Assembly (NCBI GenBank): GCA_039822785.1
Contig: JBCBMO010000002.1
Coordinates: forward strand, 542,156-606,155
Length of the DNA: 64,000 nucleotides
Reading direction: 5' to 3'
DNA from: Thermohalobaculum sp039822785
Lineage (GTDB): Bacteria; Pseudomonadota; Alphaproteobacteria; Rhodobacterales; Rhodobacteraceae
Shown here: piece after piece, positions 35,739 to 45,887 of the stretch
Layout of the letters: every line of letters starts with the position of its first letter
Numbering within the stretch: position 1 is the first letter of the stretch
The notes under the pieces: generated by a model
What the model saw: only the letters and a program-made list of their open reading frames with translations
Told to the model about the DNA's origin: nothing
Databases searched by the model: none
Made by a program: the position numbers and the translations under genes

Positions 35739-37030
35739 CGCACCCTCCGCTCGGCCAGCGCGGCACGCAGGGGGTTCAGATAGCGCTCGATATCGGGTTT
35801 CCCGGCCTCAAGCACCGCCGCAGCCGCCCTCGTCAGGGCAGCTTGCGCGGGCGTGGGCGCGCCATCGGCGGCGATTAGGTGCTCGAGCGCGGTGGCCATC
35901 GCCGCCCCATCCGTCACGGCGCGCGCGCCACCCGCAGCGGTAAGGGCGGCGTAGGCGGGCGAAAAATTCTCGGTGTGCGGACCGTGCAGGATCGCGGCAC
36001 CGAGAGCGGCAGGCTCGAAGGGGTTGTGGCCGCCCATCGCAACCAGGGAGCCGCCGACCAGCGCGACGGGGGCGAGGCGGTACCACAGACCCATCTCGCC
36101 CAGCGTGTCGGCAAGCCAGATCCCGCCCTCGGGTGGACCTGCCCCATCGCTGCGGCGCGCCACGCTGAGCCCGGCGGCATGGATCTCCGCCGCCAGCGCC
36201 TCGCCCCGATCCGGGTGGCGCGGCGCGAGGATCGTCAGCAGGCCGGGGCGGCGCGCGAGCAAGGCCCGATGCGCCGCGATGACCATCGCTTCCTCGCCGG
36301 GGTGGGTGGAGGCGGCGAGCCACACAGGCCGCCCCGAGAGGCTCTCGCGCAGCGCCATCACCGCGGCCGCATCGGCCTCGGGCGGGGGAATGAGCATCTT
36401 GAGGTTCGCGGGCTCATCGAGGCGGGCTGGATCGGCGCCGAGGGCGGTCAGCCGGCCCACCGTCTCCGCGTCCTGTGGCATGATCGTCCGGAACAGGCCG
36501 ATGAGCTGCCGGGCCATCGCCGGCTGGCGCGCCCAGGATGCCGCGCTGCGCGCAGAGAGGCGCGCGTTCATCAGGAACATGGGCACGCCCGCCCGCGCGG
36601 CCTCCACCATGAGCCGGGGCCAGAACTCGCTCTCGATCCAGATGGCGACATCCGGGCGCCAGTGGCGCAGGAAGCGGCGGACAGCCGGCGCAGTATCCAC
36701 CGGTACATACTGATGCAGAACGCCCGCCGGCGCGAGGGCGGACACGCGCGCCGCGCTGGTCACCGTGCCGGTCGTCAGCAGGACGGTGGGCCGCGATGGC
36801 TCGGCACGCAGGGCGGCGGCCAGCGGCAGGGCGGTCATCGCCTCCCCGACACTCGCGCCATGCAGCCAGACGAGCGGGCCGGGCGGCCGGGCGAGCCCGG
36901 CGAGGCCTTGCCGCTCACCAAGGCGGCCGGCCTCCTCCTTGCCGCGGGCCAGGCGGCGGCGAAGGATCGGGCCGGCAAAGGGCGCCGCCACCGAGGAGAG
37001 CGCGAGATAGGCCGAGAGCGCCAGGGACAT
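35735..37030 (-). CDS. waaA: Kdo transferase (lipid A)
   Basis: Glycosyltransferase of 431 residues that adds Kdo to lipid IVA at the inner membrane. The N-terminal helix SLALSAYLALSSVAAPFAGPIL is followed by VWLHGASVGEAMTALPLAAAL with the catalytic-base Glu, IWIESEFWPRLM, FLMNARLSARSAASW and VALVGGSLVAMGGHNPFEPAALGAAILHGPHTENF. I use the ATG at 37030, 1 nt after the DUF374 stop, rather than the longer frame to 37099, which would overlap that gene. It is coupled to lpxK downstream. Confidence 0.95.
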   Translation of the reverse strand: MSLALSAYLALSSVAAPFAGPILRRRLARGKEEAGRLGERQGLAGLARPPGPLVWLHGASVGEAMTALPLAAALRAEPSRPTVLLTTGTVTSAARVSALAPAGVLHQYVPVDTAPAVRRFLRHWRPDVAIWIESEFWPRLMVEAARAGVPMFLMNARLSARSAASWARQPAMARQLIGLFRTIMPQDAETVGRLTALGADPARLDEPANLKMLIPPPEADAAAVMALRESLSGRPVWLAASTHPGEEAMVIAAHRALLARRPGLLTILAPRHPDRGEALAAEIHAAGLSVARRSDGAGPPEGGIWLADTLGEMGLWYRLAPVALVGGSLVAMGGHNPFEPAALGAAILHGPHTENFSPAYAALTAAGGARAVTDGAAMATALEHLIAADGAPTPAQAALTRAAAAVLEAGKPDIERYLNPLRAALAERRVR

Positions 37031-37031
37031 G

Positions 37032-37787
37032 TCACGCGGATCCGGGCGCGGCGCTGCCCCGGGGCGCGGCGGGCTCCACCGGCCGCCGGCCAACGGCACG
37101 GTCGGCGGACTGGGTCACGCGGATCAGGGCCTCCTCGATCGCCAGCCGATGCGCTTCGATCGGGTCGTCGGCGCCCGCGGGCACGGGGATCTCAGCGGTC
37201 CAGTGCAGCGCCCCCCGGCCGAAGGGCAGCGGCAGCACAAAGCGATCCCAGTTCTTGAAGGTGAAGCCGCGGCTGCAGGCGTAGCCGAAGCCGATCACCG
37301 GGCAGCCCGTGGTGGCGCAGAGCTGAGCGACACCGGGCTGGGCCCGCATGCGCGGCCCCCGCGGCCCGTCCGGGGTGATCGTCACGCAGCAGGCCCCAGT
37401 CAGGGCGTTCTTGGCGCCAACGAAAGCCTGGGTGCCACCCTTGTCGCGACCCTTGGCGTGATCGAACGTCGAGCCGCGCACGGCCTCGACACCCCAGGCA
37501 GCGATGATCTCGGCGATCAGATCGCCGTCGCGGTTGTTCGAGATCATCCCGATGGTCCGGTACCCCGGCGGCGCTAGCGTCGGCGTGACGAACAGCCGGC
37601 CATGCCAGACGGCACAGATGAAGGGTATCCGTCTGGCAACGAGGCCGTTCTTGGCGGCATCACCCTCCACCGTCCAGCGCGTGGACCAGACGGTGAAGCG
37701 GATGTACTGCACGGCCAGCCATGCCGCGGCCCGGCGCAGACCGCGGGTCTGCCGGATCGCCCGCAGCACCCGGTCCGCGGCGCGCAT
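37032..37787 (-). CDS. Lysophospholipid acyltransferase-like DUF374 protein
   Basis: Membrane-associated acyltransferase-family protein of 251 residues. It carries an N-terminal amphipathic/membrane segment, AVWHGRLFVTP (the HxxxxD-type region in variant form), MISNNRDGDLIAEIIAAWGVEAVRGST and VTITPDGPRGPRMRAQPGVAQLCATTGCPV. DUF374 genes next to waaA in alphaproteobacteria probably acylate a lipid A or phospholipid intermediate, but the reaction is not established. The C-terminal ~30 residues are Pro/Ala-rich. The stop is 1 nt from the waaA start. Confidence 0.86.
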   Translation of the reverse strand: MRAADRVLRAIRQTRGLRRAAAWLAVQYIRFTVWSTRWTVEGDAAKNGLVARRIPFICAVWHGRLFVTPTLAPPGYRTIGMISNNRDGDLIAEIIAAWGVEAVRGSTFDHAKGRDKGGTQAFVGAKNALTGACCVTITPDGPRGPRMRAQPGVAQLCATTGCPVIGFGYACSRGFTFKNWDRFVLPLPFGRGALHWTAEIPVPAGADDPIEAHRLAIEEALIRVTQSADRAVGRRPVEPAAPRGSAAPGSA

Positions 37788-37792
37788 GGCGC

Positions 37793-38041
37793 TTACTGCT
37801 CGAGCGCCGCGGCCTCGGCGCTGCTTGCCGCCTCCTCGTCGCGCAAGCGGTGCAGGTGGGCGATGAAATAGCGCATATGGGCGTTGTCGACCGTCTGCTG
37901 CGCCTTCGCCTTCCAGGCCTCATAGGCGCGCGAATAGCTTGGGTAGATGCCGACGATGTCAAGGTTATCGACATCGCGGAACTGGGTGGTCTTGGGATCG
38001 ATGAGTTCCCCGCCGAAAACGAGGTGGAGTTTGGTCGTCAT
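37793..38041 (-). CDS. DUF4170-family protein
   Basis: Small cytoplasmic protein of 82 residues, starting MTTKLHLVFGGELIDPKTTQ with a basic, helical C-terminal half (YSRAYEAWKAKAQQTVDNAHMRYFIAHLHRL in outline). GGAGG lies 5 nt before the ATG at 38041, which settles the start. DUF4170 proteins are found in this lipid A cluster in many alphaproteobacteria; their role is unknown. It ends 5 nt before the DUF374 gene. Confidence 0.87.
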   Translation of the reverse strand: MTTKLHLVFGGELIDPKTTQFRDVDNLDIVGIYPSYSRAYEAWKAKAQQTVDNAHMRYFIAHLHRLRDEEAASSAEAAALEQ

Positions 38042-38175
38042 GGCATCCTCCGCCGGAGCCTGGGCGCCGGGGGCGCCGTGCTGGCCGGCGCGAAGGCGCC
38101 AGACCCTGTTGCGGCGCACATTGTCCATCCCGGTGGAGCCCGTCAATTCCACGACGCGGCGCCCTCTGTCGCGGC

Positions 38176-39009
38176 CTAGGCGCCCCGGCGCTGGCCGCGA
38201 CGGGTGAGCATCTCGGCCTGCATGGCCCGCGGTACCGCCATCAGGCCGGGGGTGCGCGGAGGCAGGCGATTGAAGACGAGCGGCGCCCCGATCGCGTCGC
38301 TGACGGCGATCCCGGCCTCTGCCGCGATCAGGCTGCCGGCGGCGACGTCCCACTCCCAACAGGGACGCACCGTGAGCAGGGTGTCGAAACGCCCGGCCGC
38401 GACCAGGCAGAGCCGCCAGGCGAGCGAACTGCGGAGCGTGCGTTTGACCGACGGCACGCCACCCGGCCAATGCTCGGGCGCGAGCGTGGGCTTGGCGGCG
38501 AGCATGGTGGCCCCGTCGGTCACGGCGCGGGTCGAGCCGGCGATCGCAGCACCATCCAGGGTCGCACCCGCGCCAAGGGCCGCCGCGTAGATCTCGCCGC
38601 GGGCCGGCAAGACGACCGCCGCGGCGCGGACCATGCCTGCCTCAACCACCGCGAGGGCGACGCTCCACCCCTTTTCGCCGGCGATGAAGGCGCGGGTGCC
38701 GTCGATTGGGTCGACCAGGAACACACGCCCAGCGCCGAGGCGCGCGTCGCTGTCCGCGCTTTCCTCCGACAGCCAGCCATAGGCCGGGCGGGCGGCGCGT
38801 AGGCGCTCCTCCAACAGGCGGTCGACGGCGAGGTCGGCCTCGCTGACGGGCCCCTCGCCCGGCTTTTCGCGCACCTCGAGCGTGCCGCCGAAGTAGCCCA
38901 TGGCCAGATCGCCCGCCGTCCGCCCGATGTCGATCAAGAGATCGCGGTCGGCCAGGTCGCCCGTTGCAGGGCCTGCTCCCGGGGTGCTGTCGGTGAGCGG
39001 GTCAGGCAC
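38176..39009 (-). CDS. cysQ: 3'(2'),5'-bisphosphate nucleotidase / inositol monophosphatase family
   Basis: Mg-dependent, Li-sensitive phosphatase fold of about 277 residues. The metal motifs are GWLSEESADS (Glu), VFLVDPIDGTRAFIAGEKGWSVALAVV (DPIDGT) and WEWDVAAGSLIAAEAGI. CysQ hydrolyses PAP/PAPS, while inositol monophosphatase is the alternative activity; the WSVALA segment and the neighbourhood favour CysQ. I take a GTG at 39009 that overlaps the pmbA stop region. The frame also contains an ATG at 39069 that would give a longer, less typical N terminus. Confidence 0.86.
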   Translation of the reverse strand: MPDPLTDSTPGAGPATGDLADRDLLIDIGRTAGDLAMGYFGGTLEVREKPGEGPVSEADLAVDRLLEERLRAARPAYGWLSEESADSDARLGAGRVFLVDPIDGTRAFIAGEKGWSVALAVVEAGMVRAAAVVLPARGEIYAAALGAGATLDGAAIAGSTRAVTDGATMLAAKPTLAPEHWPGGVPSVKRTLRSSLAWRLCLVAAGRFDTLLTVRPCWEWDVAAGSLIAAEAGIAVSDAIGAPLVFNRLPPRTPGLMAVPRAMQAEMLTRRGQRRGA

Positions 39010-40357
39010 CGACGGTGAGACCCTCGACGAGAAGAGAGGGCACGGCTGCCGCCCGCTGGAGATCGGCATCGTTGCCGGGCACGATGGATTTGATGACCTC
39101 CGGCAGGCTACCGGCCAGCGTGATCTCGTTGACCGGAAAGGCGATCTCGCCCCCCTCGATCCAAAAGCCGGAGGCGCCGCGGCTGTAGGCCCCGGTGGTG
39201 GGGTTGATCGACGACCCGATGAAGCTGGTCACATAGAGCCCGGTGCCGATCTCGCGGCAGAGCCCGGCGGCATCCGTTTCACCCTGCGTGACGCGAACGT
39301 TGGTGACCCCGGGGGCGGGCGGGCCGCCCAGGCCGCGTCGCGCGTTGCCCGTGCTCTCGAGTCCCAACTTGCGGGCGGTGGCCAGGTCCAGGATCCAGGT
39401 GCGCAGCACCCCGTCCTCCACCAGCGCGCGGCGGCTGCTAGGCAGACCCTCCGCATCGAAGGGGCGGGAGGCCCGGCCGCGGACGATCTGCGGCTCCTCC
39501 ACGATGTCGAAGCCCGCGGGCAGGATCCGCTGTTCCATCGCCTCGGCCAGCCAGCTCGCCCCGCGCGAGATCGCCATGCCGTTGATGGCCGACAGCACGT
39601 GGCCGATCATGCTGCTCGACACCCGCTCGTCGATGACGACCGGAAAGCTGCCTGCGGGCGGTCGCTTGGGGCCAAGCCGCGCGACGGTGCGTTCGCCGGC
39701 GCGCCGGCCAACCTCCTCCGGGCTTGGCAGGTCCACCGCGTGGCGGCGGCTCTCGACGGCATAGTCGCGCTCGCGCCCCAGGCCCTCGCCCGCGATGGCG
39801 GAGACGCCATAGCTCGCGCTCGACCGGGAGTAGCCGCCCTCGAAGCCGTTGGAGAGCACCATGACAAGGTGTTCGCGGCTCCAGGAGACCGAGGCCTGTT
39901 CGACCTTGACGACCCCTTCGACCGCAAGCGCGGCATCCTCGATCCGGAGGGCGAGCGCCTCCATCTCCGCAGGACCGGGGGGCGTCTCGCGGTCGATGAG
40001 GTCGAGGGCATCGGCGTCGCGCAGCGCAGAGAGATGCGCGCTATCCGCCAAGCCGCAGTAGGGATCGTCGGGTGCGGCGCGGGCCATGGTCACCGCGCGC
40101 TCCGCCATCTCAACCAGGGCCTCGTCACGCAAATCGGAGCCTGCGACGCTCGCCTGGCCGCGGCCGCCGCCGGGGATCTCGGCGATCACGCGCAGGCCGA
40201 TGTCACGGCCCTCGGCGCGCTCCGCCTCCTCCAGCATCCGGTCCGACACGCCGACCGCATTGGAGGTGGCATCCACCATCAGCACATCCGCCTCCGCCGC
40301 GCCGGCGCGGGTGGCAAGGTCCATCAGGCGGCGGGCGAGGGCGAGATCGTCGGTCAT
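39002..40357 (-). CDS. pmbA: TldE/PmbA-type metallopeptidase partner
   Basis: TldD/PmbA family protein of 451 residues. It lacks an HExxxH motif, as expected for the TldE/PmbA member that pairs with TldD to process small peptides (microcin B17, CcdA). Conserved parts are AEADVLMVDATSNAVGVSD, REHLVMVLSNGFEGGYSRSS, SFPVVIDERVSSSMIGHVLSAINGMAISRGASW and the C-terminal GGEIAFPVNEITLAGSL. Two ATGs at 40363 and 40357 are in frame without a clear ribosome binding site. It is first in the run leading to cysQ and the lipid A genes. Confidence 0.9.
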   Translation of the reverse strand: MTDDLALARRLMDLATRAGAAEADVLMVDATSNAVGVSDRMLEEAERAEGRDIGLRVIAEIPGGGRGQASVAGSDLRDEALVEMAERAVTMARAAPDDPYCGLADSAHLSALRDADALDLIDRETPPGPAEMEALALRIEDAALAVEGVVKVEQASVSWSREHLVMVLSNGFEGGYSRSSASYGVSAIAGEGLGRERDYAVESRRHAVDLPSPEEVGRRAGERTVARLGPKRPPAGSFPVVIDERVSSSMIGHVLSAINGMAISRGASWLAEAMEQRILPAGFDIVEEPQIVRGRASRPFDAEGLPSSRRALVEDGVLRTWILDLATARKLGLESTGNARRGLGGPPAPGVTNVRVTQGETDAAGLCREIGTGLYVTSFIGSSINPTTGAYSRGASGFWIEGGEIAFPVNEITLAGSLPEVIKSIVPGNDADLQRAAAVPSLLVEGLTVGA

Positions 40358-40497
40358 GGTCATCCAATGCGTGAGGCAGCGCGCGTTGGACGAATGTAGC
40401 GCCCCCTGGGGCCGCGCCATCCGCCCGGCGCCCACATCGCATGCGGGCGCCATGGGGCGCAACGGCGCTGAGAGGCCCTCGGCCCGCGGGTCTCGGA

Positions 40498-41934
40498 TCA
40501 GGCGCGGGCGTAGACGTCCTCGTAGCGGACGATGTCGTCCTCGCCGAGGTAGGCGCCCGACTGCACCTCGATCAGCCGAAGCGGCAGCTTGCCCGGGTTC
40601 TCCAGCCGGTGAACGGCGCCGAGGGGGATGTAGACCGACTGGTTTTCGGTCAGCAGCTTCACGTCCTCGTCGACAGTCACGCGCGCGGTCCCCTCGACCA
40701 CGACCCAGTGCTCGGAGCGGTGGACGTGGCTTTGCAGCGAGAGCTGGCCGCCGGGCTTCACCACGATCTGCTTCACCTGGAAGCGATCGCCGAGGCCGAT
40801 TGTCTCGTACCAGCCCCAGGGGCGATAGCACTTGGGGAACTCGGTCGCCTGGCGCGCGTTCTGCGCCTTCAGCCCGTCGACGACCTTGCGCACGTCCTGC
40901 GCGCGGTCCTTGGCGGCGACCAGCACGCCGTCGCGGGTGGCGACGGCCACGATCCCCTCCAACCCAAGGCCCACCACGCGGATGTCAGGATCGTCCGACC
41001 GCAGGAGGCTGTCGCGGCAGTCGATGGCGAGCGCCCCGTCGGTGACGGCGACGCCCTGCTCGTCTGCCCCGCTCTCCGACCAGACGGTGGCCCAGGAGCC
41101 GAGGTCGTTCCAGCCGGCGGTCAGCGGGACGACCATGCCCTCCACCTTCTCCATGATCGCATAGTCGATGGAGATATCGGGGCTGTCGCGATAGGCGGCC
41201 TCGCCGAGGCGGAAGAAGCACAGATCCTCCCGCCCGCCGGCAACGGCGGCGCGGCAGGCGGCCAGGACGTCGGGGGCCTCCGCCTCGAAGGCTTTGATGA
41301 GGGCGCCTGCGGGGAACATGAACATGCCCGCGTTCCACAGGAACCGTCCGGTCGCCAGCATCTCGGCGGCGCGGGGCGCATCGGGCTTTTCGACGAAGCG
41401 AACGAAATCGCGCGCTGCACCGTCACCGGGCGCCGGGGCTTCGGCCAGTTCGATGTAGCCATAGCCCGTCTCAGGGCGGTCGGGGGCGACGCCGAAGGTG
41501 ACGAAGGCCCCCGTGGAAGCGGCCGCCGCCGCCTCGGCCGCCGCCGCGTGGAAGGCGTCGACATCATCCAGCACGTGGTCCGAGGGCAGGACCAGCAGCA
41601 GACCGTCCGGGTCTTCCTCGGCGATCATGATGGCGGCAGCCGCGATCGCGGGCGCGGTGTTCCGCCCCTCCGGTTCGATCACGATCTTCGCCGCCTCGAC
41701 CCCCGCCTCGGAGGTCTGCTCGGCGACCACGAAGCGAAAATCCGCGTTCGTGAGCAGGAATGGCGCCTGATAGCGCCCGCCCTGAACACGCTGCAGCGTC
41801 CGCTCGAAGAGGGTGCCACCCGGCAAAAGCGGCGCGAACTGCTTGGGATAGGCCTTCCGGGACACCGGCCACAAACGTGTCCCGGACCCACCGCACATGA
41901 TAATGGGCGTGATTTTCGGCTGCGACGACGTCAT
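40498..41934 (-). CDS. manC: Mannose-1-phosphate guanylyltransferase / mannose-6-phosphate isomerase
   Basis: Bifunctional enzyme of 478 residues for GDP-mannose synthesis. The N-terminal nucleotidyltransferase has ITPIIMCGGSGTRLWPVSRKAYPKQF. Mid-protein substrate motifs are ETGYGYIEL, FVEKPDAPRAAEML and LWNAGMFMF. The C-terminal cupin isomerase domain contains CYRPWGWYETIGLGDRFQVKQIVVKPGGQLSLQSHVHRSEHWVVVEGTARV. AAGGAG lies 8 nt before the ATG. GDP-mannose feeds exopolysaccharide or LPS mannose/fucose, but no such genes are adjacent, so it appears to be a stand-alone unit. algA, xanB and cpsB are synonyms. Confidence 0.94.
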   Translation of the reverse strand: MTSSQPKITPIIMCGGSGTRLWPVSRKAYPKQFAPLLPGGTLFERTLQRVQGGRYQAPFLLTNADFRFVVAEQTSEAGVEAAKIVIEPEGRNTAPAIAAAAIMIAEEDPDGLLLVLPSDHVLDDVDAFHAAAAEAAAAASTGAFVTFGVAPDRPETGYGYIELAEAPAPGDGAARDFVRFVEKPDAPRAAEMLATGRFLWNAGMFMFPAGALIKAFEAEAPDVLAACRAAVAGGREDLCFFRLGEAAYRDSPDISIDYAIMEKVEGMVVPLTAGWNDLGSWATVWSESGADEQGVAVTDGALAIDCRDSLLRSDDPDIRVVGLGLEGIVAVATRDGVLVAAKDRAQDVRKVVDGLKAQNARQATEFPKCYRPWGWYETIGLGDRFQVKQIVVKPGGQLSLQSHVHRSEHWVVVEGTARVTVDEDVKLLTENQSVYIPLGAVHRLENPGKLPLRLIEVQSGAYLGEDDIVRYEDVYARA

Positions 41935-41979
41935 TGGTAAGGCTCCTTGCGGCGCTTCGTCGGCGCCGGGGCGAGCACC

Positions 41980-42291
41980 TTAATGGGTCCAAGCCTGCCG
42001 GCGGTTGTGGGCGTAGTTTCCACCATACCCCATCGCCCTAATGTTTTTCGCCCGAGTTTTTGGCTCTTCAACGACGAATGCGAGCCCATGCTTCTCGGCG
42101 TAGCGAACTGCTTGATCGCGACTATCGAACGAAAGACGTACCTGCCCGCTCATATCACCTGAAGAGATCCACCCCATGAGCGGATCAACCCGCTTGGGCT
42201 CAGAGGGTTCGAATTCGAGTACCCAGGTCTTGGTGTTCCCTTCACCGGAACTCATGGCGCTCTTGGAAGGTTTGAAAATCCGGGCGGTCAT
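41980..42291 (-). CDS. NDUFS4-like complex I accessory subunit (ETC complex I subunit)
   Basis: Bacterial homologue of the mitochondrial 18-kDa (NDUFS4/AQDQ) accessory subunit of NADH dehydrogenase, 103 residues. The family hallmarks are MTARIFKPSKSAMSSG at the N terminus, WVLEFEPSEPKRVDPLMGWISSGDM and SFDSRDQAVRYAEKHGLAF. GGAGG lies 5 nt before the ATG at 42291, which rules out the longer frame. It sits at the matrix/cytoplasmic side of complex I near the NADH module. Alphaproteobacteria are the main bacteria carrying it, in line with mitochondrial ancestry. Confidence 0.93.
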   Translation of the reverse strand: MTARIFKPSKSAMSSGEGNTKTWVLEFEPSEPKRVDPLMGWISSGDMSGQVRLSFDSRDQAVRYAEKHGLAFVVEEPKTRAKNIRAMGYGGNYAHNRRQAWTH

Positions 42292-42762
42292 CGGCACCTC
42301 CGCAGGCATGCGCATCTCTTCTGACGGCTAGATATCAGGTGGCAGCGCCCAGAGCGCAAGGCGCGGAAGGACGCGCCAGAGGCAAGCCAGACGCAAGTAA
42401 GCCGTGCGCCCGACAAGCGGGCAGCACGGTTTGAAGGTGGGGTGAACAGCAGCTTTTTTCTTGATCGCGCCGCCGACCCAATGCGGGGAGCGAGGGTGGG
42501 GTGGATGTCGCACCGACCCGACGGCGATCCGCTGCTTGCTCGGGCAGAAATACAACCCTAAAGCGAACTTCACAACTGAATTCGCACAAATGCAGACCTT
42601 TTGTGAGGAATAGCTGCCGAACTTCTCGGTTTCGGATCCAATAGTTAACAAACGCGGTCTTCGGCGGTTCTCCTCGCGGCGCAACATGGCCGGTGCCGAC
42701 ATGCTTGCCGCAGGCTGACCCGCGCGCCATATCAGCATGCTGTCCCGTTGCACGAGGCGCCC
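42292..42762. other. 471-bp low-GC intergenic region with a strong hairpin
   Basis: The stretch between the NDUFS4-like gene and uvrB is less GC-rich than its surroundings, especially 42540-42680. It holds a strong hairpin at 42402-42429: CCGTGC+GCCCG pairs with CGGGC and, after a bulged A, GCACGG, followed by TTT on the plus strand. I see no ORF with a ribosome binding site and no LexA-type GTTC-N7-GTTC box before uvrB. Confidence 0.5.
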
Positions 42763-44958
<2,196 letters not shown>

Positions 44959-45172
44959 GGCGGGCCCAACGAGGCACCCTTTTGCCGCACCCGCCTTTGG
45001 GCAAGGTCCTCGATCAGGTGTAACGGGGCATCCCGAACCGGCTGCGGCCCGGCCATCGGCGCGGGGGCTGCGGCCTGATCTGCCACCGTGTTGCGCGTGC
45101 TGTTGACGCGCTGAAGCCTGCCCGCCACTGAAGAGGGCCCGAAGCGGCGGGGCAACAGCGGGGACGGCGTCG

Positions 45173-45700
45173 ATGGGATTGGCAGGCATGGTCGCGGGGC
45201 TCACCACCTTGCTGCTGGTGCAGATCCCGCCGGGCACCTCGGTGGTGCCCCTCGGCAATGGGCTGTTCTTCAGCGACCGCGGCATGGAGCGAAGCCTGGT
45301 GATCATGGATCGCACACAGGCCGCCCTGCGCCTGGATGCGGCCGAACGCGAGATCGGTGCGACGCTGGAGGACGGGGTGCTGTTCGGCTACCGCAGCGTG
45401 CTGGTGCGGCGCGAGGCGGAGGGGATCGAACGCCTCTATGTGGATTTCGGCGGGGATCACATCGTGCTGACGAGCCGCCCCAGCCCGCAACCGGAACTCG
45501 GCGTGCTCGACGCGGTCGCGGCCGATGAACCTGCCCCCGCGTTGCGCGACGTCTTCCGGCCAGGCAGCGAGGCGGGGCGCCATCCGGGCACCATCAGCGT
45601 CGAGATCGATGGGCTGAGCTTGACGGACGCCGCCGACCGCCTGCCCTTCGATTTCTTCGAAGGCCCCCTGGAGGTCGAGATCGTCCCGAGCAGGGACTGA
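45173..45700 (+). CDS. Hypothetical exported or membrane-anchored protein
   Basis: 175-residue protein that I do not recognise. The N terminus GMVAGLTTLLLVQIPPGTSVV could be a signal anchor. The rest is soluble and acidic, with strand-rich stretches (EDGVLFGYRSVLVRREAEGIERLYVDFG) and a C-terminal ISVEIDGLSLTDAADRLPFDFF. GC and codon use match the neighbours, so it is probably a genuine chromosomal gene. Two starts (45173, 45188) are possible. It is separated from uvrB by 214 bp and is convergent with a 53-residue gene. Confidence 0.62.
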   Translation: MGLAGMVAGLTTLLLVQIPPGTSVVPLGNGLFFSDRGMERSLVIMDRTQAALRLDAAEREIGATLEDGVLFGYRSVLVRREAEGIERLYVDFGGDHIVLTSRPSPQPELGVLDAVAADEPAPALRDVFRPGSEAGRHPGTISVEIDGLSLTDAADRLPFDFFEGPLEVEIVPSRD

Positions 45701-45706
45701 CCGTCG

Positions 45707-45868
45707 TCAGCCCGGATTACCGCCGAGCGCCCGCATCTTCCGGCCAAGCGCGATGATCTTCTCACCGTGCTCGGTCGCGATCTGCTTGCGCCAGGCGGTC
45801 AGGTCGAGCGGCGCAGCCTTCGACGGCTTCGCCTTCTTCGCCTTCGGCTTTTCCTTCACGTCGCTCAT
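45707..45868 (-). CDS. Small basic protein, 53 residues
   Basis: An unlisted ORF with good coding signals. GGGAG lies 6 nt before the ATG at 45868. The product begins MSDVKEKPKAKKAKPSKAAP, a Lys/Ala/Pro-rich flexible arm, then a predicted helix (LDLTAWRKQIATEHGEKIIALG) and a short tail RKMRALGGNPG. The composition resembles small nucleic-acid- or ribosome-associated proteins, but no family is recognised. It lies between the hypothetical exported protein and the patatin gene, 20 nt upstream of the patatin stop. Confidence 0.65.
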   Translation of the reverse strand: MSDVKEKPKAKKAKPSKAAPLDLTAWRKQIATEHGEKIIALGRKMRALGGNPG

Positions 45869-45887
45869 TCGTTTCTCCCTGGGGCAC

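Noticed and set aside
42200..42225. GGTTCGAAT motif resembling a tRNA T loop
   Set aside because: It lies inside the NDUFS4-like coding sequence and no acceptor, D or anticodon arms can be paired around it.
42600..42762. LexA (SOS) box before uvrB
   Set aside because: Only half-sites such as GAAC or GTTC occur; no GTTC-N7-GTTC or GAAC-N7-GAAC arrangement was found.
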